Shown: in pieces, positions 56,311-64,000 of the stretch
Position numbering within the stretch: the stretch's first letter is position 1
Layout of the letters: each line of letters begins with the position of its first letter
Assembly: GCA_019454045.1 (NCBI GenBank)
Contig: SKCR01032774.1
Location: 248,001-312,000, forward strand
Source of the DNA: Zanthoxylum bungeanum
Lineage: Eukaryota; Streptophyta; Magnoliopsida; Sapindales; Rutaceae
Direction: 5' to 3'
Length of the DNA: 64,000 nucleotides
Translations under genes and position numbers: made by a program
The notes under the pieces: generated by a model
Databases searched by the model: none
Seen by the model: only the letters and a program-made list of their open reading frames with translations
Told to the model about the DNA's origin: nothing

Positions 56311-57221
56311 GTTGACGACTGATTTTCATATTAGGGGCAATAAGGGAATATCGCTCCCGGGATAACCTTCATTCAACAGTGAATTTATTTGGTTATGAGA
56401 AACCAAAAGCAAACTTTGACAAAATGGGATGAACACACGGATCAACATAGAGTTTTAACATGGTTCGGCGAATTGAATCCAACCTACGTCCACGGGCACA
56501 AAACAGATGGGTGTTTTATTACTGAAAAGTGCTCGGCCGACCTGTTTTGTGATCGGTCAGTATGGAAATCGAGCTATTTGTGTTTACAGGATAGTTCTCT
56601 CTAGCTTTGTGATCTCTTTTGTAATCGACTAACTGACTTTTCTAGCTTTTTGCTAACAAAATCCACACACCAACAAATGCATCTCCCCCTCATATTTATA
56701 CTAACAAAGAGGCGGTGATACCCCCTTCTAGATGACACTACCTATGTGGACTCATTAATGGAATCTCTTCCCCCAATGCCACTTGGCCGAAAATATCTTA
56801 TTTTCATCATCACCATGTCCCATCATCTTATCCCATAAGGATGGTGTCCCATCACCTTATCCTATAAGAATGAGGCGGTGGAAAATATCTTGACATCTGC
56901 TCGGTCTTCATGAGGTCGGTCATAATGGTCATCTGATATGAGAAAAACTGCTACCGATCTAATAATATCCCGACCAGCCGTGATGAAGTAGTCGGCCACT
57001 TGCCACCGAGTGCTCGGCCTTCACTGTCGGAACATGTCATGTTTAGGGATGGCAACAAGATCCGGACCTGGCCCGCCTCCGCATGGACCCGGACGACCCG
57101 GTGTCCGGAATTAAAAAATCTGGACCCGAGTCTTTAAAAAGAAGACCCGGGTCCGGAAAAAAATTTAAAAAAAATAAAAAAAATAATTTAGATTTTAATA
57201 AAAAAATATAAAATATTATGC

Positions 57222-57275
<54 letters not shown>

Positions 57276-57581
57276 GAATTTAATAAAAAAAAAGAATTGA
57301 AATAAAACTATTAAAATTGACAAAATATAAATATAAAAAAAATACAATTAAAAATTAAAAAAAAAAAAAAAGAATCCGGGTCTACTCGGGTCCGGACCCG
57401 GGGTTGTGAAACCTCTTCCGGACCCGGGTCCGGATCCGGATTTTGTCATCCCTAGTCATGTCATATGGTCGGCAATATCCTTCTGAACGGGTCGACATTA
57501 AGGCTCTTGGTCAAAGGAAATTACCCTTTCTACCTTTGCCTCACTGTTCAAATATCATTGTGCCCGAAAATACCACCAACA
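56311..57581 (-). repeat. 3' LTR of the antisense-ORF element (with hAT insertion)
   Basis: TGTTGACGAC...CACCAACA on the plus strand. It matches 61203-62058 once the hAT insertion is removed (852 bp versus 856 bp). Confidence 0.92.
57044..57454. mobile_element. hAT-type non-autonomous element in the LTR (411 bp)
   Basis: Inverted ends TAGGGATGGCAAC / TTGTCATCCCTA, flanked by GTCATGTT (57036-57043) and GTCATGTC (57455-57462). The other LTR has the uninterrupted target at 61931-61938 (GTCATGTC), so the 8-bp TSD is confirmed and the left copy has one C-to-T change. Interior has CCCGGGTCCGG runs and a (TA)n microsatellite at 57224-57272. Confidence 0.93.
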
Positions 57582-58042
57582 TATGTCCCCTAGTTCTCGG
57601 TTCCAACGAGTGTACGAGTTGGTGCCGGGAACTATATAAAAAAAGTGGTACCGCTGATAAACTGGTGGCCGATCTTGGAAGAAGAAGTTCATCGGCCTAT
57701 ACTCACTTCGTCCTTGGTATGACTCAGATGCTCGGTCTGATTTCTTTCCAGCAAAAGCGAAATCTATTATTGTCCTTCTGGAAACCGCCCATCGAGACGC
57801 GCAACCGTCACATCCTCTTAAATGCCCATCAGATCACTTTTAGGGTTTAACGGGAGCCTGCCACTTGTCAACCATCTGTCGTCCTCCCGCCAAAAAGCAA
57901 GCAATCTGACCGTCATTGCCAACTCAAAGGACGCCCAATCTCAGCCGTCCATCCAACTCTGAAAGATCACTTTAAAAAGCGACATGTGGCGTACATCCGA
58001 CGTTCTCGTTCAATCCAACGGCCACAAATGCACCGAATCGAC

Positions 58043-58050
58043 TATAAGAA
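58043..58050 (+). promoter_or_regulatory. Putative TATA box of the antisense ORF
   Basis: TATAAGAA followed by CT-rich leader-like sequence, about 540 bp upstream of the start codon at 58581. Confidence 0.35.
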
Positions 58051-58580
58051 AATAGAGTAAGCATTGTTTCCCTCTTTCACGAACACGTTGAACTTTCCCA
58101 ATTGCAAGAGCTCTTCTCTCCCAACCGTGACCAGTGAACTCAACGAACGACCAGACCGCACCGAGCAACCTTCAACCCTTCCAAAAGAACCAAGTAAGTC
58201 TTCTGAACGACCTTCTTGCTTTTGCTTTTCATGAGTTGCGAATCCTGCTGTTTTCTTTTATTCTCATCTCTTGTTTGTTTTTTTTTCGCTGCATGTGGTG
58301 AAGCATATCTCTGTTTTGGGATTTTTGTAGCGTATATGTGTTTGGTAGAAGGATTAGCGTAATAGGTTAGGGTAACTTCGAGTTGTTTTTTGGACTTGTG
58401 TTTGGCTTGATGTAGCTAGGAAGAGATTTTTTTTGTTTTGTAGACATTGAGAAGGCGTATATAGACTATAGGCTTGGTTGTCGGCTTTTTAGGGAAGCTA
58501 TCTGAACCTTTGATACATTAAAGTAGTCACTGACTAACCTTTTTCACCCACTTCGACGGCTTAGGATTCCTAAGTTAGGA

Positions 58581-60900
58581 ATGTCTGACAGTGAAACCGC
58601 CTCGGCAAAACCTTCGAAACCTCAAACTCCTCGTGCCGAAGAGCCTTCCTCAAGCTCGGAAGCACCTAAAATAGAGGATGATGACACTACTCCTACCCCT
58701 TCTGAAACTAAAAAAGACACCTACCACCTCAGAATTCCTCGGAAGGATCCGGAGCCCGGCGAAATCGACCACTCGGCTATGGATATGAATCAGCCTTCCA
58801 AGATAACTGATGATGATCTGGACCTGCTTCGACAACGCTATGACATTCCAATAGACATCGTCCTTGAAGTTCCTCGCCCATATGATCGTGCCAGCCAGCC
58901 CGATGAGGGCTCGATGGCTCTTCTCCCGGCCTTCTTTGAGTGTGGACTCCGGCTACCAATTCAACCCTATTTCGCCTGGCTGTTGGCCGAGATGGAGATC
59001 ACCCCTTGACAGTTAAGCCTGAACAGTTGGAGGATTTTGGTCGGCCTTTACATAATCTGGCATTGGACGGGCCTTGGCGAACCGACCCTTGAAGAGGTGA
59101 AGAGGCTGTATAGACTGAAGGCCAACCCCAGAACACATCACGGTTGGTATTACCTATCTGCCTATGTCGAATCATCAAACATTGTCCGTAAGCTCTCTGG
59201 TTACAACAAAAACATCAAGGACTCGTGGTTCTGGGCCACAGGGAAATGGGGACGGGCCCTGAGAACATATGAAAATGAGACTTCATTCCCAGATATCTTC
59301 AGGGCGGGAGGTTAGGACTCTAACTCTTAGTGTTTCTGCTTCTCTCTTTCACGATAGAGTTCTAACTCATTGACCCTTCTCAGCCTGCTGGAGGGATGCT
59401 CCCAAGGTCTCTCATCGAATTCGGATGCGGATAAAGCACGCCCAACGTTATGCTAACTACTGGAAGAAAGTGGTCAATGATGCAGCCTTTGTTGAGTCGG
59501 GCCTCATTCGAACTGCTCCCCCCGGAGATCCCAGGGCGAATAGGTAGATTCTCACTAACCTCCCAACTAACCCCCTTGTTTGCTAGGCACAATGATGACT
59601 TCAAATTATTCAAATTCTGATCTGACCACGTTATTGCATTTGCCTTTGCCTTTGCCTTTTGCAGGAATGTCAAAGAGACCAAAGTATCTTGAACAATTGG
59701 CCGGTGCAACAAAGAAAACCGATCAATCTGGAGCCGGGCCTTCTAGGAAACGGCCCACAGCTGCAGAGACAAAAAAAAAGTGGTTGGAGAAACGGCTCCG
59801 CCGATCACTCAAAGCTTGGTTCCCCATTCCAGGACATCACCACCAACTACCGCCCGACCTGCCAGCCCCCAAAGCCTATAAGAAAAAGGAGACGTCTGAT
59901 TGGGGCAAGGGAAGCCGAGCTTGCTTGGGAGATTGAGGAGGAACAAACCTTGAGCATAAAACAAGCTGCTCGGAAAGAGAAGAAAATATCATAGGGCTCC
60001 TTCAAAAAGTGGAAGGGCGCTGTGATACTCGGTGCCGAGGACCTCAGCCAGGACATAAGAGAGGCCATTTCCCATCTTGTGCCGGTGATCAATGAATTGG
60101 CCGAAGCAGTCCCTCCGGTGAAGATTTCGAATTACGAAGATCTCTCCCCCAAGGATGTGATCTCCGTGCTATGCTCCCAAATGGCTAAGGTAACGATTTT
60201 TACCCCACTTCCGTTCTGAGTTCAAGACTTAATCTGATTTTTGACTTTCTACTTCTTCTTGGCAGGCAAACTATCTGGCATCCAAGAATAAAGATCTTTT
60301 TCAGAGCCTTCTATCTGAATGAGGTCAAGCCCAGAGGCTTCAGAGAAAAATTACTAAGATGGAGGCCGAGCTGGCCAAAAAAGACGAGGAGATAAAGAGC
60401 TTGGAGCTGGCCGCAGTCGAGGTTCACTCAACCAATAAATCTCTCAGGCCTGCGGCCTCTATGGAAAGGAAAAATGTTGAGGCTGCGAAGAAGGACTTGG
60501 AGACTGCCCAGACCAACAACAGGGTCCTGCGAGTGGAAGTATGCAGTCTTGAGTCCAAGCTGAGGGCCAAGGACGAGGAGCTCAAAAAGAATGAAGCTGA
60601 GTTGGAGGAAGAGCGAGACATAATCTGACTTGAGGGAGTCAGAGACTGTGCTGAAATTATCCCGAAAGTGCTGCCAACTTGGATATAGGGCCCATCCATG
60701 CAGCCATCTGGTTTTGCAAGGGGGAGATATCCCAAGAAGAATTTCAGAAATGGCTGCCCCTTTCTCCTGAAGAAGTACTGAACCCCGATCCCATTTCAGT
60801 CGTCCCGGCATCTCCAGCTCCTAAAGAAAACCGACCAGAGGGTCCTACTCCTGCAGCTATAATTACCGAGGCTTCTCAAGCCGTTCATATGGAAGCCACT
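58581..60900 (+). pseudogene. Antisense ORF, Transposase_28 (PF04195)-like, broken
   Basis: Starts MSDSETASAKPSKPQTPRAE with an acidic/Ser-rich N-terminus. Next is LRLPIQPYFAWLLAEMEI, the family-type segment, and HHGWYYLSAY. Suggested exons: 58581-59310, 59384-59543, 59665-60189 and 60266 on, with GT-AG introns of 73, 121 and 76 bp. The last exon encodes a coiled coil (MEAELAKKDEEIKSLELAAV...) and a tail FCKGEISQEEFQKWL. Lesions: in-frame TGA at 59007, a frameshift in exon 3 (about 59800), TGA near 60319 and a shift near 60620. Family function is unknown. It is known as an extra antisense ORF in some plant gypsy elements. Family assignment is from recall, not a search. Confidence 0.65.
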
Positions 60901-61103
60901 GCCCCTCCTCCGAGTTCATCGTCTCCACTCACGTCTACAACCCGCTTTCCTTCTGCTATTTCACTTCTCCTCCGGCTGATTTCAGCTTCAAGTATTTCGT
61001 TATTCGTCTTCTCCATTTTTTCCAGTTTGTCCATCATGGATTTCAAGAGGGTTTGATTTTCCTCCATATCTTTCCTCATACTTTCCTCCATTTTCTCCAC
61101 CAT
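60885..61103 (-). pseudogene. Gag N-terminal stub of the element
   Basis: Minus-strand frame after the primer site, MVEKMEESMRKDMEENQTLL..., a Met/Glu/Lys-rich coiled coil like the N-terminus of a gag. It breaks off at the antisense ORF, so the gag-pol deletion joint lies near 60900-60950. Confidence 0.45.
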
Positions 61104-61182
61104 TTTGTTGTTGAACTTTCTGATGACCGGTAGTTTCCACCTTCTGCCATCGTCCTATTACGTAAGTTGTTTTTTGTCGAAA

Positions 61183-61201
61183 TCCCCACAGACTGCGCCA
61201 A
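61183..61201 (-). promoter_or_regulatory. Primer binding site of the element
   Basis: Minus strand TTGGCGCAGTCTGTGGGGA next to the LTR end. Typical gypsy-style primer site form, though one base differs from the more usual TGGCGCC start. Confidence 0.7.
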
Positions 61202-61202
61202 C

Positions 61203-62058
61203 TGTTGACGGCTGATTTTCATCTCAGGGGTATAAGGGAATATCGCTCCCGGGATAACCTTCATTCAACAGTGAATTTATTTGGTTAAGGGAAACCAAAA
61301 GCAAACTTTGATAAAATGAGGATGACCACACGGATCAACACAGAGTTTTAACGTGGTTCGGCGGATTAAATCCAACCTACGTCCACGGGCACAAAACGGA
61401 TGGGTGTTTTATTACTGAAAAGTGCTCGGCCGACCTCTTTTGTGATCGATCAGTATGGAAACTGAGTTGTTTGTGTTTACATGATAGTTCTCTCTAGCTT
61501 TGTGATCTCTTTTGTAATCGAGTAACTGAATTTTCTAGCTTTTTGCTAACAAAATCCGCACACCAACAAATGCATCTCCCCCTTCTATTTATACTAACAA
61601 AGAGGCGGTGATACCCCCCCTTCTAGATGACACTACCCATGTGGACTCATTAATGGAATCCATTCCCCCAATGCCACTTGGCCGAAAATATCTTATTTCC
61701 ATCATCACCATGTCCCATCATCTTATCCCATAAGGATGGTATCCCATAACCTTATCCTATAAGAATGAGGCGGTGGAAAATAACTTGCCATATGCTCAGT
61801 CTTCATGAGGTCGGTCATAATGGTCCTCTGATCTGAGAAAAATTGCTACCGATCTGATAATATCCCGACCAACCGTGCTGAAGTGGTCGGCCACTTGCCA
61901 CCTAGTGCTCGGCCTTCACTGTCGGAACATGTCATGTCATATGGTCGGCAATATCCTTCTGAACGGGTCGGCATTAAGGCTCTTGGTCAAAAGGAAGTTA
62001 CCATTTCTACCCTTTCCGCACTGTTCAAATATCATTGTGCCCGAAATTACCACTAACA
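61203..62058 (-). repeat. 5' LTR of the antisense-ORF element (856 bp)
   Basis: Partner of 56311-57581 without the hAT insertion. The two show a moderate number of differences, so the element is older than the satellite-bearing one at 33076. Confidence 0.92.
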
Positions 62059-62063
62059 GAATT

Positions 62064-64000
62064 AATGTAATTACTCCAAAAAAAATTAGTAAGGGTATTA
62101 TCGTCTTTTCCCCTAAAAGTCTTTGGTCAAGTTTTGAATCTTTGACTTTAGGGTTGAATGATAAATTTCCATTCGTTTGTTTTAATTTTTATTTGACCCA
62201 AAATCTAGGGGTGCCTTTGATAATTGCCAGCCCCTATATAAAAACTCCATCTTCCTTTCTTAAAAAAAAACGTGCTGCCATTTTATTTTATTTTTTTCCC
62301 TTCTCGTGTGCCTGAGTGAGAGAGATATGGCCATAGGTGGTTGTTTTTCCGACGAATGGGCTGGGGGAAGATAGAGTAGGTTGTGAAGAGTATTTTGGTG
62401 GTGGTGGTGTCGCCAGAGGTGGCTGTTTTCCGACGAAGGGAGAGCTTGAACATTTCGACGATTTTTGGTTATTTCCAGGGGGGACAGAAGCTCCAATGGG
62501 CTCGTGGACACCACTAGGAGACTCAGCTCGACGACGCGCATCTACTGGTGGAAGCGGTATGGAAACACGTCGGCGCGTGGCCTCCATGTGCTAACATGTG
62601 TGGTGACGCATGAAGGTCATACGCCGACGTGTCAAGGCAGAATCCGGTGTTTGACGTTTCTGACACGTTGGTTCGACCTTTCATATGGTATGGACCCGAA
62701 TTCTAATCTTCGTGTATTTATCTTATTTTTATTACGTGTTTAATTTACCAAATTTGGTTTATTTAAATTATTTTAAGTTTTGAGTTTTAAATTGTTGTTA
62801 TTTAAATGATTAATGTTATCGATGATGTATATTTTATTATATAAATAAAATGTATAAATTATAATTATTTCTTAACTCGCATCATCTATATTGTTTTATT
62901 GGGTATATATATATATATAATGTACTAATCATGCATGATTTTGGTAAAACCAATTAAAATGAGTACATTAATCCCTACTGAGCACGTGGTTTTGCTCACC
63001 CCTCAATTTAACATTTCAGATTAGACTTTGGAACTTCGGAGCTTGAGGGGCGTTCTGGATTTTGGAGCATCGGAGAGCGAAGAGTGGGTTTGATTCCTCG
63101 AGAGTGTTCGGATTATGTTGAGTAAATTTCTCCATTTCGGCAGTGCTAGTGCATTCTTGGAGGTAATTGTCTTGTATTTGAGATTATCAGATTGTATAGT
63201 TATTTAGGTGATGCATCACATAGTCGGATCATTATTTGAATTTTAATTATTTATTTCATGACATGTGTTCACATTTAAACTGTGAGAAGTTTTGGATATT
63301 TTTCATAATTAATTTTATATTTTCTTTTGTTTTAAAATTACCGGGACATATTTTAAAATTTTACATTTTGGTCCCTTTTGATCAAGTCATGTTTTGACCT
63401 TTTTTTTTCTTTTTCTACTAATTTTTTGACCGTTTAACTGATCTTGTTATAATTTTACTTTATTTATTTACTCTGTTGTGATTGGTCCTGGTTTTGAGTC
63501 GTGAGATTTAATATACGTGTATAACAAGTATAGTGATTATTCAAATGGATTATTTGGTAATGTACTATATGCAAATTCTTGAAGGATTTAAAATACTTGG
63601 AGCATAGAATTTAATATTTTATTTTTAATAAAGCTACAATGATCTTGGTTAAAACAATCATGATGAATGTAGACCATTTGAATACTTCTGTTGGAAGTTC
63701 TTCAAATCTTGAAATATACTTGTTTGGATGGAGGAGGGACATGTCCCTTGGATGGTACCCCATGGGGATATGTCCTCCAATTGTGTGTAAAATGATCTTA
63801 TGCTCCAAGGGGTGCATAGGGGGGTATAACCCATTGGAGGAGGGTTGCACCCCAACCCTAAGGGTGCCTTTGAGGCATCCTTCCATGCTTATAAAAGGAA
63901 GCTTTATGTTCCTTTTTAACACACAAGGAAGAAATCCGAATTTCATCCAAAACTGAGAGTCTCATATTGTTTTCTTGAGTCTGAGAGAATTCCACCATAT
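62064..64000. other. Probable retroelement/LTR-like sequence, no gene called
   Basis: CTATATAAAAACTCC at about 62235 looks like a TATA box and is followed by a GC-richer stretch (62330-62660) with overlapping open frames on both strands, none recognisable. The text ACTGAGCACGTGGTTTTGCTCACC near 62979 resembles a motif of long plant LTRs. 63640-63960 has GGATGGAGGAGGGACATGTCC-type text and another TATAAAAG at about 63891. No TSD or partner LTR is in the window. Confidence 0.4.

Larger units (their letters stand above)
56311..62058 (-). mobile_element. Gypsy-type non-autonomous element with antisense ORF
   Basis: 5.75 kb with a perfect 5-bp TSD GAATT (56306-56310, 62059-62063). LTRs are 56311-57581 and 61203-62058. 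On the minus strand a gypsy-style primer site TTGGCGCAGTCTGTGGGGA adjoins the right LTR, and AGGGGACATA adjoins the left one. So the element is on the minus strand and the plus-strand gene inside it is antisense. Only a short gag stub is left and pol is absent. Structure fits a deletion derivative of a Tat-like gypsy element, where such antisense ORFs are known. Confidence 0.87.

Noticed and set aside
62260..62594. Overlapping open frames on both strands (85-99 codons)
   Set aside because: GC-richer stretch gives open frames by chance. None has recognisable domains, and they contradict each other.

Overview
The window looks like nuclear DNA of a eudicot plant. It is AT-rich and dense in nested Ty1/copia and Ty3/gypsy LTR retrotransposons, hAT, CACTA and LINE debris, and tRNA-derived SINEs. 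It holds one ordinary spliced plant gene, a type III patatin-related phospholipase at 13957-16614. It also holds a cluster of plant-type small RNA genes with Upstream Sequence Element (USE) + TATA promoters. Nothing prokaryotic or organellar is seen.

Layout. 1-5.35 kb: two small hAT-type non-autonomous elements with perfect 8-bp target site duplications (TSDs), two SINEs and AT-rich DNA. 5356-12719: a full-length but broken minus-strand copia element (TSD GCTTC) whose LTRs carry a GA-rich minisatellite of different length in each LTR. 13957-16614: patatin-like gene, two exons, with a hAT miniature element in its intron. 17.3-25.4 kb: a SINE and a 3.5-kb tandem duplication that contains flanking DNA, a SINE and the 5' half of a second copia element. 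23207-40505: that copia element (plus strand) is split by a minus-strand copia relative (26289-30993, TSD AAGGG) and by a ~3.1-kb solo LTR (31359-39287, TSD GTGTG). The solo LTR is itself split by a non-autonomous gypsy-type element (33076-37859, TSD GCCAC) whose body is almost wholly satellite-like tandem repeats. Copia-2 had itself landed in a SINE, so five insertion layers can be read.

40.7-54.1 kb is the most unusual part. Four U3 snoRNA copies (40784, 43296, 45252, 49633) and two U5 snRNA copies (51311, 53933) lie on the plus strand in segmentally duplicated DNA. The U3 copies show USE-TATA spacing of 23-24 bp, the plant Pol III layout, and most have a T-run terminator. The U5 copies have 32-bp spacing, the Pol II layout, plus a plant snRNA 3' box. 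U3-1 and U3-2 look intact, U3-3 has a degraded USE, and U3-4 has lost box D. U5-2 has the canonical loop I, while U5-1 has a substitution in it. Truncated U3 and U5 pieces and two copies of a LINE/LTR composite are interspersed.

56311-62058: a non-autonomous gypsy-type element (minus strand, TSD GAATT) that has lost pol but keeps an intron-containing antisense ORF of the Transposase_28 type. A hAT element sits in one of its LTRs, and the other LTR preserves the empty site. 62-64 kb is probably more retroelement LTR sequence with no supportable gene.

Boundaries with matching TSDs, splice sites and RNA motifs were read directly. Clade names and transcription claims rest on family knowledge or inference, and no database search was run.
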